Below, in pieces: positions 8,906 through 17,220 of a DNA stretch of 64,000 nt. This stretch comes from Micromonospora sp. R77. GTDB taxonomy: Bacteria; Actinomycetota; Actinomycetes; Mycobacteriales; Micromonosporaceae. The translations under genes and the position numbers were made by a program. The stretch lies in assembly GCF_022747945.1 (NCBI RefSeq), contig NZ_JALDST010000001.1, forward strand, positions 4,960,001-5,024,000. Reading direction: 5' to 3'. The first letter of the stretch is position 1. Every line of letters starts with the position of its first letter. The notes below the pieces were generated by a model, which worked only from the letters and a program-made list of their open reading frames with translations, did not search any database and was not told where the DNA came from.

Positions 8906-9949
8906 TCAGTATGTCGGCTCCGAGTTGACCAGGGACGCCGCCGTGTTGACGATCCGTGCCTGTTCCAGCTCCCGGGCCCGGTACTCCTGCGGGGTCAGCC
9001 CGTGGGCCGCGCGGAACGCCCGGCTGAAGTGCGCCTTGTCGCGGAACCCCCACCGCGCGGCGATCAGCTGGATGGGCCGGTCCCGCAGGGCCGGGTCGGC
9101 GAGGTCGCGCCGGCAGTGCTCCAGCCGCAGGTCCCGGATGTACGCCGCGACCGTGGTCTCCTCGGCCTCGAAGACCCGGTGCAGCGAGCGGACCGAGACG
9201 TGGTGCGCCTCGGCGACCTGCCGCGGGGTCAGCGTCACCTCGCCCAGGTGCTGCCGGATGAAGGAGCGGACCTGGCTGAGCAGCGCCCGGCGGCGTACCT
9301 CGGTCGGCACGGCGTCCTCGGACACCAGGTGCCGACCGAGCATCGTGGAGATCAGGTCGAGCCCGACGCCGGCCAGCCGGCCGGCGTCCGCGGCGTGGTA
9401 CTGGTCGGGGTGGTCGGTGATCTGCGTCAGGTACTGCGCGACCAGGGCGCCGATCCCGTCGGTGCCGGACATCCGGCCGGCGAAGAGCGGGGCGAGCCGC
9501 CCCGGCGGCAGCGGCAGCGCGTCGTACGGGATGAAGGCGACGACGGAGCTGGCCGCCTCCCGGCCGTGGTCGTCGCCGTAGTGGTTCACCTCGTGCGGGC
9601 GGGAGCAGTCGTAGAAGGTGAACTCGTACGCGCCCAGCGCGCTGCGCTGCCCGTCCTGGGCGGTCACGCCCCGGCCGGAGGTGGTCAGGGCCAGCAGGTA
9701 GTAGTCCGGGTCGGAGCGTTGCACCAGCTTGCGGGTGCGGACGCACTCCACCGACGGGTAGCGGTAGTTGACCAGCCGGATCGGGCCCAGCTCGATGAAC
9801 TCCGCCCGCGCGACGAAGTCCTCGGCGTGGTCGGTGCGGACCCGCAGCGGCGCCGGCGAGCTGGTGATCATGTCGAGCCACATCCCGAACCGGTCGGCCG
9901 GCGGAACCAGCCCGGTGTCGAGGACCTGCCGGTGCAGCGTTCCGTCCAT
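8906..9949 (-). CDS. AraC family transcriptional regulator
   Basis: This 347-residue regulator has an AraC-type N-terminal ligand domain (PF14525-like; LVNYRYPSVECVR, YYLLALTTSGRG) and a C-terminal double helix-turn-helix from about 245: LTPRQVAEAHHVSVRSLHRVF, then RPIQLIAARWGFRDKAHFSRAF. ATG 9949 is chosen over upstream ATGs because GAGGAGGG lies seven bases before it. The C-terminal HTH regions are complete, so it should bind DNA. Its target is unknown; no divergent partner shares its promoter. Confidence 0.9.
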   Translation of the reverse strand: MDGTLHRQVLDTGLVPPADRFGMWLDMITSSPAPLRVRTDHAEDFVARAEFIELGPIRLVNYRYPSVECVRTRKLVQRSDPDYYLLALTTSGRGVTAQDGQRSALGAYEFTFYDCSRPHEVNHYGDDHGREAASSVVAFIPYDALPLPPGRLAPLFAGRMSGTDGIGALVAQYLTQITDHPDQYHAADAGRLAGVGLDLISTMLGRHLVSEDAVPTEVRRRALLSQVRSFIRQHLGEVTLTPRQVAEAHHVSVRSLHRVFEAEETTVAAYIRDLRLEHCRRDLADPALRDRPIQLIAARWGFRDKAHFSRAFRAAHGLTPQEYRARELEQARIVNTAASLVNSEPTY

Positions 9950-10078
9950 CAGCGACCCTCCTCGTCCGTCGTCCTCCAGGATCGAGGACGCCCCACGGTG
10001 TCGCCGGGCGACATCCGTGGGGCGTCGAGTATCCGTCATCGACGGCGGTGGCCCGTCCACTGTGGGCCGGGCGGGCCG

Positions 10079-10582
10079 TCAGTCGTTGAGCACGTGCGAG
10101 AGCCGGTCCCGGAAGCGCCGCTCCGAGTCGCTGACCACGTCGCCGCCCAGGCCGAGGATGCCGCCGCTGGACGCGGCGGTGACCACCTGCTCGGCGATCT
10201 CCACCAGCCAGTGCCGGTACGCCCCCGACTCGCCCTCGTCCACCTTCGCGGCGAGCAGGGCCGCCGCCTGGCCGGCCCGGGCCAGCACGTCGTCGATCAT
10301 CGCCTGCGGGTCGGCCGGCGCGATCACCGGCAGTTCCTCGCCGGCCTCCGGGTCGCCCACCCGGGAGACGATCTCACCGGCGACCGCGGCCACCAGCGGG
10401 CTGGCCGACTGCCGGCCGGCGGCGATGGTCTCCAACCCGGCGGCGTTCTCGGCCATCGTCCGCCTGGTGCCGTCGGCCTCCGCCGCGCTCGCCGCGGTCA
10501 GCACCGACTGCGGGAGGCCGACCAGCAGCCCCCACTCCTCGTCGGAGAAACCGAACCCGGTGTACGCCGGCTGCTCGATCAC
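10079..10582 (-). CDS. Hypothetical protein
   Basis: No family is recognised. The protein of about 167 residues is acidic and alanine-rich, with predicted helices (ETIAAGRQSASPLVAAVAGE, MIDDVLARAGQAAALLAAKV) and no signal peptide or membrane segment. GTG 10582 is preferred. GAGAGGGGC lies about seven bases upstream, while the farther ATG at 10624 falls inside a hairpin that looks like the recQ terminator. The gene follows recQ on the same strand but is separated from it by that hairpin. Confidence 0.65.
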   Translation of the reverse strand: MIEQPAYTGFGFSDEEWGLLVGLPQSVLTAASAAEADGTRRTMAENAAGLETIAAGRQSASPLVAAVAGEIVSRVGDPEAGEELPVIAPADPQAMIDDVLARAGQAAALLAAKVDEGESGAYRHWLVEIAEQVVTAASSGGILGLGGDVVSDSERRFRDRLSHVLND

Positions 10583-10616
10583 GATCAAGCCCCTCTCGCC
10601 CTGGTCGTCGTTGTCG

Positions 10617-10640
10617 CCGGGCACCTTTGGCGGTGCCCGG
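10617..10640 (-). terminator. recQ terminator hairpin
   Basis: CCGGGCACC and GGTGCCCGG form a perfect 9-bp stem around a 6-base loop, starting seven bases after the recQ stop codon. It argues against the ATG at 10624 as the start of the downstream gene. Confidence 0.6.
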
Positions 10641-10646
10641 GTCAGG

Positions 10647-12278
10647 CTAGTCCAGCGTCAGCAGGCCCTGTTCGGACACCACGCGGACCGACAGGGTCTT
10701 GTACCCCACCTCGTCGAAGAGCACCGTCATCCGGTCCTCCTCGTAGCTGAGCACCAGCCCGGTGCCCCATTCCGGGTGCCGGACCTGGCTGTGCACCGGG
10801 AAGGGGCCGCTCGCCCCGTCGTCGGCGACGCTGGTGCCGGCGTGGCAGTTGTCGCAGTGCCCGCAGACCTCGCTCATCTGCTCACCGAAGTACGCCAGCA
10901 GCGCCTGCCCCCGGCACCCGGTGGTCTCGGCGAACGCCCGCATCATGTCGGTCCGGGACCGGGTCACGGTCTGCTGGCGTTCCGCCTCGGCCAGGGCGGC
11001 GCGACCCGCCTCGGCGGGCTTCGGGGCGTACCGGGGGGCGCCCATCTTCTGCTTCGCCCGGGGCTCGGCGGCACCCACCTGCTCCAGCAGGGACAGGTAC
11101 TGGCCGAGCTTGCGCGGGCCGAGGCCGCTCAGCTCGCGCAGCTCCTTGCGGGTACGGGCCTGCTTGCGCAGCAGCGCGGCCAGCTCGCGCAGTTCGGTCT
11201 CGTCGGGCAGGCCGCCGCTGAAGTAGCGCTGCAGGCCGACGTCCTCGGCGCGCCAGAGCAGCAGCACCCGGGCCGGTTCCCCGTCCCGTCCGGCGCGACC
11301 GATCTCCTGGAAGTAGCTGTCCGGCGAGTCGGGCAGCGCGGTGTGCACCACCCAGGCGATGTTGGGCTTGTCGATGCCCATGCCGAACGCCGACGTCGCC
11401 ACCATGATCGGCACCTGGTCGGCGAGGAACGCCTCGTGCAGTTCGTGGCGGGCGTTGGTGGGCATCCCACCGTGATAGAACTTCGTCGGCCAGCCGGCGT
11501 CGGTGAGCCGGGCGGCCAGCTCCTCGGCGGCCCGCCGGGTCGGCACGTAGATGATGCCGGGCCGCTTGTCGTCGCGCAGCAGCGCGGTCAGCCGCCGCCA
11601 GCGGTAGTCCTCGGTGGGGCAGTGCGCCACCTCGAGGAAGAGGTTGGGCCGGTCCAGGCCGGAGACCACGATCTCCGGCTCGCGCAGCCGCAGCCGGGCG
11701 ACGATGTCGTCGCGTACCGGCGGGGAGGCGGTGGCGGTGAGCGCCACCACGGGGGGCCGGCCGAGGCCGTCGATGAGGTGGCCGAGCGCCAGGTAGTCGG
11801 GGCGGAAGTCGTGCCCCCAGGCGGAGATGCAGTGCGCCTCGTCGATCGCGACCAGGGCCGGCTTCAGCGACTTGACCTCGGCCATCCGGTCCGGGTTGCT
11901 GAGCGCCTCGGGGGTGATGAAGAGGAACTCCGCCCGCCCCCGGCGGATCTCCTCGATCGCCTCCGCCTGCTGGGCGGCGCTCTCGTCGGAGCTGATCCGC
12001 ACCGCCCGCAGCTCGGGGCGTTGCCGCTCGTTGAGCGCCGCGATCTGGTCCTGCTGGAGGGCCAGCAGGGGGGAGATGACCACCGTCGGTCCGGGGATCA
12101 GGCTGGCCGGGATCTGATAGATCGCCGACTTGCCGGCGCCGGTGGGCAGGACCACCAGGGCGTCGCGGCGCTTCATCACCGCGCGCATCGCGGCCAGTTG
12201 GTTGGGCCGCAGCGCGGTCCAGCCGAAGAGGCTCCGCGCCGCGCGGCGCAACGTCGTCGAGTGCGTGGACAGTTTCAT
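10647..12278 (-). CDS. recQ: RecQ-family ATP-dependent DNA helicase with DUF3553-like C-terminus
   Basis: A 543-residue SF2 helicase that unwinds 3'-tailed DNA in recombination and fork repair. Motif 0 (FGWTALRPNQ), Walker A (LPTGAGKS), DEAH box (IDEAHCISAWGHDFR) and motif VI (QEIGRAGRDG) are all present. The zinc region has cysteines in CRGQALLAYFGE and CGHCDNCH. No HRDC domain follows. Instead the last ~55 residues (VRHPEWGTGLVLSYEEDRMT) look like a DUF3553/SH3-like module. ATG 12278 is used; the longer upstream frame is antisense to the next gene. Translation initiation lacks a strong ribosome-binding site. Confidence 0.92.
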   Translation of the reverse strand: MKLSTHSTTLRRAARSLFGWTALRPNQLAAMRAVMKRRDALVVLPTGAGKSAIYQIPASLIPGPTVVISPLLALQQDQIAALNERQRPELRAVRISSDESAAQQAEAIEEIRRGRAEFLFITPEALSNPDRMAEVKSLKPALVAIDEAHCISAWGHDFRPDYLALGHLIDGLGRPPVVALTATASPPVRDDIVARLRLREPEIVVSGLDRPNLFLEVAHCPTEDYRWRRLTALLRDDKRPGIIYVPTRRAAEELAARLTDAGWPTKFYHGGMPTNARHELHEAFLADQVPIMVATSAFGMGIDKPNIAWVVHTALPDSPDSYFQEIGRAGRDGEPARVLLLWRAEDVGLQRYFSGGLPDETELRELAALLRKQARTRKELRELSGLGPRKLGQYLSLLEQVGAAEPRAKQKMGAPRYAPKPAEAGRAALAEAERQQTVTRSRTDMMRAFAETTGCRGQALLAYFGEQMSEVCGHCDNCHAGTSVADDGASGPFPVHSQVRHPEWGTGLVLSYEEDRMTVLFDEVGYKTLSVRVVSEQGLLTLD

Positions 12279-12352
12279 CGAGGGCCGGTGGTACCCGGGC
12301 CGATCAACGCCGAAACCGTTGGTGCCCGGGGACCACCCGACCCTGCGCTTCC

Positions 12353-13303
12353 TCAGCGCAGGCGCGGCAGCACCTCGCGCCGGTAGAGGTCGAACAGCCC
12401 CTGCCAGTTCGGGCCGGTGTTGGCCACGTAGACCTCGTCGAAGCCGGCCTTCGCGTACTTGTCGATCATCTCCAGGTGGGCGTCGACGCTGTTGCCGCAG
12501 ACGAACGCCTCCTTCATCATCTCCGGCTGCACCAGCTGCGCGGCCTGCTCGAAGTGCCGGGGGGAGGGGAGCACCTGGGAGAGCTCGCCGGGCACCCCGG
12601 CGTTCGGCCACTTCTCGTACGCGATCCGTACGCCCTCGTTCTCGCTGTCGGCGTACGCCGCCTTGAAGCCGGCCTGGCACGGCTTGTCGCCGCCGCCGTT
12701 CTCCCGGAACCGGCGGACCATGTCGGCGTCCGGCATGGTGCTGACGTAGCCGTCCCCGATCCGGGCGGCCAGGTCGATGGCCTTGGGGCCGAAGCCGGAG
12801 ACGTAGACCGGCGGGGGCGTGTCGGGCAGGGTGTAGATCCGGGCGTGCTCGACCGTGTAGTGGGTGCCGTGGTGGTTGACGAAGTCGCCCTGCCACAGCT
12901 CGCGCATCACCTCGACGGCCTCCTCCAGCATCGCCAGCCGGACGTCGGTCTGCGGCCAGGCGTCGCCGAGGATGTGCTCGTTGAGCGCCTCGCCGCTGCC
13001 CACGCCGAGCACGAAGCGTCCCTCGTGCAGCACCGCGCTCGTCGCCGCCGCCTGCGCCAGCACCGCCGGGTGGATCCGGACGGTGGGACAGGTGACCGCG
13101 GTGGTCACCGGCAGCCGGCAGACCTGGCTGAGCGCGCCGATGGTGGACCAGACGAACGGGCTCTGACCCTGCGCGTCGACCCACGGGTGGTAGTGGTCGG
13201 AGATCCACAGTGCCTCGAAGCCGGCCTCCTCGGCGCCGCGCGCCTGGGCCAGCAGCTCCGCCGGGGTGTACTCCTCGCTGGACAGAAAGTAGCCGATCCT
13301 CAT
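12353..13303 (-). CDS. F420-dependent LLM-class oxidoreductase
   Basis: A 316-residue luciferase-like TIM-barrel protein: MRIGYFLSSEEYTP, WISDHYHPWVD, GRFVLGVGSGEALNEH, VYVSGFGPKAID. It resembles the F420-dependent glucose-6-phosphate-dehydrogenase/TIGR03557 group. Such enzymes carry out hydride transfer with coenzyme F420, which is common in Micromonosporaceae. The substrate cannot be predicted. The gene is separated from recQ by ~75 bases and may share its transcript. Confidence 0.85.
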   Translation of the reverse strand: MRIGYFLSSEEYTPAELLAQARGAEEAGFEALWISDHYHPWVDAQGQSPFVWSTIGALSQVCRLPVTTAVTCPTVRIHPAVLAQAAATSAVLHEGRFVLGVGSGEALNEHILGDAWPQTDVRLAMLEEAVEVMRELWQGDFVNHHGTHYTVEHARIYTLPDTPPPVYVSGFGPKAIDLAARIGDGYVSTMPDADMVRRFRENGGGDKPCQAGFKAAYADSENEGVRIAYEKWPNAGVPGELSQVLPSPRHFEQAAQLVQPEMMKEAFVCGNSVDAHLEMIDKYAKAGFDEVYVANTGPNWQGLFDLYRREVLPRLR

Positions 13304-13381
13304 GGTTCCCCCTCGCCGCGTCCGTGCCTTCTCGTCGCAGCGGTACCCGCCGGGCCGCCGGCCAACCCGCCGCGGGTGGTC

Positions 13382-13504
13382 TCAGCGGCGGAACATGGCC
13401 CGGATGGCGATCAACAGGAAGAGTCCGCCGACGACCAGGCCGAGCAGGCGTACGCCGGGGATGTCGGCCGCGCTCGTGGCGTCGGCGAGCAGCGCGGGAT
13501 CCAT
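13382..13504 (-). CDS. Small single-span membrane protein (40 aa)
   Basis: A short open frame encodes MDPALLADATSAADIPGV, then one hydrophobic helix (LLGLVVGGLFLLIAIRAMF) ending RR-stop. GGGAG precedes the ATG by about nine bases. It is too small for default gene callers. The clean start, one transmembrane segment and positively charged end support a real small membrane protein. Function unknown. Confidence 0.55.
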   Translation of the reverse strand: MDPALLADATSAADIPGVRLLGLVVGGLFLLIAIRAMFRR

Positions 13505-13642
13505 CTGGGAACTCTCCCACGGGCCGCCGTCCGACGCGAGCCCGTAACAGTAAGGTTTATTGACTATTTAGGGACGCGGTGTGACCATGGCAGCACCCGC
13601 CGGGGCGGCGGACCGTGGGAAAGACGGGGGTACGACGGCGAC
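13505..13642. promoter_or_regulatory. Divergent intergenic region with AT-rich patch and TANNNT box
   Basis: The stretch 13545-13572 is unusually AT-rich for this genome and holds TTGACT at 13560-13565. TACGAC at 13631-13636 lies six bases before the ATG of the glycosidase gene, the arrangement of a leaderless promoter. No ribosome-binding site precedes that ATG. Confidence 0.35.
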
Positions 13643-15148
13643 ATGAGCGAGCGGAACACTGCATCGGACGAGCTGGCGCGACTCGCGGCGGCCGTGCTCC
13701 AGCCGGGATTCGTCGGCACCGTCCCGCCGGCCTGGGTCTGCCGGTGGCTCGGCGAAGGGCTCGGCGCGGTGGTGCTCTTCGCCCGCAACGTCGTGGACCC
13801 GGCGCAGGTCGCCGCGCTGACCGCGACGCTGCGCGCCGAGCGCCCCGACGTCATCGTCGCGATCGACGAGGAGGCCGGCGACGTCACCCGGATCGAGTCC
13901 GCCCGGGGCAGCTCCCGCCCGGGCAACCTGGCCCTCGGCGCGGTCGACGACCCGACGCTGACCGAGGAGGTGGCCCGCGACCTCGGCGCGGAACTGGCCG
14001 CGGCGGGCGTCACCCTCAACTACGCCCCGGACGCCGACGTCAACAGCGATCCCGACAACCCGGTGATCGGCGTCCGCTCCTTCGGGGCCGAGCCCACCCT
14101 GGTCGCCCGGCACACCGCCGCCTGGGTACGTGGACTCCAGTCCGGCGGCGTGGCCGCCTGCGCCAAGCACTTCCCCGGCCACGGCGACACCCACGTCGAC
14201 TCGCACCACGACCTGCCCCGCATCGGCGCCGACCGGGCCCGCCTCGACGCCGTCGAGCTGGCCCCGTTCCGGGCCGCCGTGGCCGCCGGCGTGCAGGCGG
14301 TGATGACCGGCCACCTGCTCGTCCCGGCGCTGGACCCGGAACTGCCGGCCACCCTCAGCCCGCGCATCCTCGGCGGACTGCTCCGCGAGGAACTGGGCTT
14401 CGGTGGGGTGGTGGTCACCGACGCGGTGGAGATGCGGGCGGTCGCCGACCGGTACGGCTTCGCCGGCGCCGCGGTCCGTGCCCTCGCCGCCGGCGCGGAC
14501 GCGATCTGCGTCGGCGGCGAACGGGCCGGTGAGCAGGACGCCCGGCTGCTGCGCGACGCCATCGTCGCGGCGGTCGTGGCCGGCGAGCTGCCGGAGGAGC
14601 GGCTGGCCGAGGCGGCCAAGCGGGTCGGTCAGCTCGCCGCCTGGACGGTCGCCGCCCGGGCCGGCCGGGCGCCCTGCCCCCGGTGGGAGCCGACGGCTCC
14701 ACGATCGGCCTGGCCGCCGCCCGCCGCGCGGTACGGGTCGTCACCGCCCCGGCCGGCACCGGCGTCCTGCCGCTGACCGGGCCGGCGCACGTGGTGGAGT
14801 TCGCCCCGCCCCGCAACATCGCGATCGGCGAGGAGACCCCGTGGGGCTCGCCGCGCCGCTGACCGCCCTGCTGCCCGGCACCACCACCACCCGGTACGCC
14901 GCCGGCGCTCCGCCGGCCGACCCGGTGGCCGACGCCGCCGGCCAACCCTCGTGCTGGTGGTCCGGGACCTGCACCGGCACGACTGGATGCGGGCCGCGGT
15001 GCACCGCGCCCTGGCCGCCCGACCCGACGCGGTCGTGGTGGAGCTGGGGGTGCCGGCGCTGGTCACCGGCGCGGTGCACGTGGCCACCCACGGGGCGACC
15101 CGGGCCGCCACCCGGGCCGCCGCCGAGCTGCTCACCGGCGCCCGCTGA
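13643..15148 (+). CDS. Glycoside hydrolase family 3, NagZ-like (frameshifted in 3' part)
   Basis: The intact N-terminal 340 residues are a GH3 barrel. The signature KHFPGHGDTHVDSHHDLP contains the His-Asp dyad typical of beta-N-acetylglucosaminidases, and the nucleophile Asp lies in VVVTDAVEMRAV. Such enzymes release N-acetylglucosamine from muropeptides or chitin fragments. The frame breaks at ~14671, ~14845 and ~14942. Each is equivalent to one lost base, and together they restore register. The C-terminal protein then reads GADGSTIGLAAARRAV, LTALLPGTTTTRYA and VVRDLHRHDWMRAAVHRAL, to the stop at 15148. Repaired length would be ~502 residues. Without repair the frame ends at 14776. No signal peptide is seen, so a cytoplasmic recycling role is likely. 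Confidence 0.82.
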
Positions 15149-15176
15149 CCGGCGGCCGGAGCCGGCGCGGCACCGG

Positions 15177-15464
15177 TCAGGACTCGTGGACGACCAGGTC
15201 GGCGTACTCGGGGTGGCGCTCGATGAAGGCCGCCATGAAGGGGCACTTCGGCACCACCCGGCCGCCCCGCTCGCGGATCTGGTCCAGGGTGGCGCGGATC
15301 AGGGCCGCGCCGACCCCCTTGCCCTGGAACCGGTCGTCGACCTCGGTGTGCGTGAAGACCAGCACCTCCCCGCGCGGCACATAGGCGGTGAAGCCGGCCA
15401 GCGCGTCGTCGACCAGGATCTCGAAGCGGTGCTTGGCGGGGTTCTCCTCGACCAGGAAACTCAC
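15177..15464 (-). CDS. GNAT-like N-acetyltransferase (YjdJ type)
   Basis: A compact 95-residue acetyltransferase of the small PF14542-like group. It contains the acetyl-CoA loop QGKGVGAALI and the conserved ending VVPKCPFMAAFIERHPEYADL with a cysteine. The GTG start at 15464 overlaps the stop of the upstream PLP-enzyme gene (GTGA), implying translational coupling. The acetyl acceptor is unknown. Confidence 0.85.
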   Translation of the reverse strand: MSFLVEENPAKHRFEILVDDALAGFTAYVPRGEVLVFTHTEVDDRFQGKGVGAALIRATLDQIRERGGRVVPKCPFMAAFIERHPEYADLVVHES

Positions 15465-16687
15465 CGGACCATTCTCCCTCCACCGGCGGCCACCCGGTCC
15501 AGTTCGGCCAGCAACCGGTCCACCTCGTCGACCGTGTTGTAGTGGTAGACGCTGGCCCGGACCGCGCCGCCGCTGTCCCGCAGGCCCATCGCCTGGAAGT
15601 ACTCGTAGGCGTAGTAGTCGCCGGCGGAGAGGCAGAAGCCGGCCGCGCCCAGCGCCGCCGCCGTCTGCGCCGGGGAGAGGCCGGCCAGCCGGAAGGAGAC
15701 CGTGGGGCAGCGTCGCGCCGGGGAGCCGTAGACGGTGACGTCGGGGTGCGCGGTCAGGCCGGCGAGCAGCCGGTCGAAGACCTGCTCCTCGTGGGCCTGG
15801 GCGGCGGTCAGGCCGGCCCGGATCCGGTCGGCCCGGCTCCCGGTCGCGTCCGGGTCCAGACCGGCCAGGTGGTCCACGGCGGCGGTCACCCCGGCCAGCA
15901 ACGGGAAGCTCGGCGTGCCGTACTCGAACCGGTCCGGGACCGCGTCGGCGGAGGGGAGCAGCTTCGCCGGGCGCAGCGCCTCCCAGTGGGCCGGGTCGGC
16001 GACCATCGCGGCCAGGTGCGGCCCCGACCACTTGTAGGCGCTGGTGACCAGGAAGTCCGCGCCGATCGAGGCGAGGTCGGTCGGGCCGTGCGGCACCGAG
16101 TGCACCCCGTCGACGCAGACCAGCGCACCGGCCGCGTGCGCGGTCTTCGCGATCGCCGCCACGTCCGGCGCGGTGCCGATGGCGTTGCTGCCGGCGGTCA
16201 CCGCGACCAGCCGGGTCCGCGCGCCGACCAGGTCGGCGTACTGGCTGGCGGGCAGCTCACCGGTGGCCGGATCGAACTCTGCCCAGCGGACGGTCGCGCC
16301 GGCCGCCTGGGCGGCCTGCACCCACGGCCGCACGTTGGCGTCGTGGTCGAGCCGGGAGACCACCACCTCGTCGCCCGGCCGCCAGCCCGCGCCGAGCGTC
16401 CGGGCCAGGGTGTACGTCAGCGCGGTCGCGCTCGGCCCGAGCACCACCCCCTCCGGCCGTGCGCCGAGCAGGTCGGCCACCGCCGACCGGGCCGCCGCCA
16501 CCAGCTCCAGCGACCGCCGGCCGGGGACGAAGGCGCTGCTGCGGTTGCCGATCGCGGTACGCATCGCCGCGCTGACCGCCTCGATCACCGGCTGCGCCGT
16601 CTGGGTGCCACCGGCACCGTCGAAATGGACGAAGCCCTCGGTCAGGGCGGGGTACGCGGCCCGGGTGCGGGCGATCTCGAACGGCAT
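15461..16687 (-). CDS. Cysteine desulfurase-like PLP enzyme (aminotransferase class V)
   Basis: This 408-residue fold-type I enzyme belongs to the SufS/TIGR01976-like group. PLP-site features are the Asp-His region CVDGVHSVPHG and the Schiff-base lysine in VTSAYKWSGPH. The N-terminus is FVHFDGAGGTQTAQP. The usual active-site cysteine loop of true desulfurases is not obvious, so it may act on another substrate. It starts at ATG 16687, only three bases from the edge of a long palindromic element, so its 5' leader and any ribosome-binding site must lie within that hairpin. It is coupled to the GNAT gene downstream. Confidence 0.82.
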   Translation of the reverse strand: MPFEIARTRAAYPALTEGFVHFDGAGGTQTAQPVIEAVSAAMRTAIGNRSSAFVPGRRSLELVAAARSAVADLLGARPEGVVLGPSATALTYTLARTLGAGWRPGDEVVVSRLDHDANVRPWVQAAQAAGATVRWAEFDPATGELPASQYADLVGARTRLVAVTAGSNAIGTAPDVAAIAKTAHAAGALVCVDGVHSVPHGPTDLASIGADFLVTSAYKWSGPHLAAMVADPAHWEALRPAKLLPSADAVPDRFEYGTPSFPLLAGVTAAVDHLAGLDPDATGSRADRIRAGLTAAQAHEEQVFDRLLAGLTAHPDVTVYGSPARRCPTVSFRLAGLSPAQTAAALGAAGFCLSAGDYYAYEYFQAMGLRDSGGAVRASVYHYNTVDEVDRLLAELDRVAAGGGRMVR

Positions 16688-16689
16688 CC

Positions 16690-16757
16690 CCGCAGTGTAA
16701 GGAGGGGGCCCCCGTTAACGCCTGGTGTGGGTAAGGGGGCCCCTCCTTACACTGCGG
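16690..16757. repeat. Dispersed palindromic element, copy 1 (TTAACGCCT loop)
   Basis: The arm CCGCAGTGTAAGGAGGGG at 16690-16707 is mirrored exactly at 16740-16757. Inner C5/G5 tracts extend the stem around a 21-base loop starting GTTAACGCCT. The same loop core and GGGGCCCC-type arms recur at 31242 and 41905. This copy is the most symmetrical. It sits between two divergent genes, unlike the other two, which follow stop codons. Confidence 0.8.
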
Positions 16758-16784
16758 CCGGGCGGCGCGGTGGCTGACGCCTCG

Positions 16785-16790
16785 TACCCT
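16785..16790 (+). promoter_or_regulatory. Probable -10 box for leaderless lipoprotein mRNA
   Basis: TACCCT lies seven bases before GTG 16798, and no ribosome-binding site is present. The same TANNNT plus 6-7 base spacing occurs before several other genes in the window. Confidence 0.4.
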
Positions 16791-16797
16791 TGGCGGG

Positions 16798-17160
16798 GTG
16801 ACGAACCGACGCTCCCCCTCGCCGACCCCCGTCCGCCGCGCCGCCGCCCTGGTGGCCGGCCTCACCCTCGGCGTGGCGCTGCTGGCCGGATGCAGCTCGG
16901 AGGGCGCCTCCACGAACTGCGGCCTGGACGCCTGCACGGTCACCTTCGACCGGGGCGTGAACGCCAGCGCCAGCATCCTCGGGGTCGAGGCGAAGCTGAT
17001 CGGCGCCCAGAACGACCAGGTGACCGTCGAGGTCGCCGGCGAGCAGCTCTCGCTCACCATGGGCCAGCAGGCAGCGCAGGTGGGTGGCCTCCAGGTCAGC
17101 CTGGACAGCGTCACCGACCAGCAGGTGCAGATCCGGGTGGCGCGCAACCCCAACGGCTGA
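16798..17160 (+). CDS. Putative lipoprotein
   Basis: The 120-residue protein has a lipoprotein signal: basic N-terminus, hydrophobic core and lipobox LLAGC with the cysteine near residue 31. The mature part is a small beta-rich domain (CTVTFDRGVNASASILGVEA) with regularly spaced Val/Thr strands. No enzymatic motif is seen. GTG 16798 matches a leaderless start. It is expected on the outer face of the membrane. Function unknown. Confidence 0.75.
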   Translation: MTNRRSPSPTPVRRAAALVAGLTLGVALLAGCSSEGASTNCGLDACTVTFDRGVNASASILGVEAKLIGAQNDQVTVEVAGEQLSLTMGQQAAQVGGLQVSLDSVTDQQVQIRVARNPNG

Positions 17161-17220
17161 CCGGGGCGGGCCGGCGGCGCCCGACGTTTGGAAATCTTTC
17201 CATCCGGAGATTCTGCCGCC

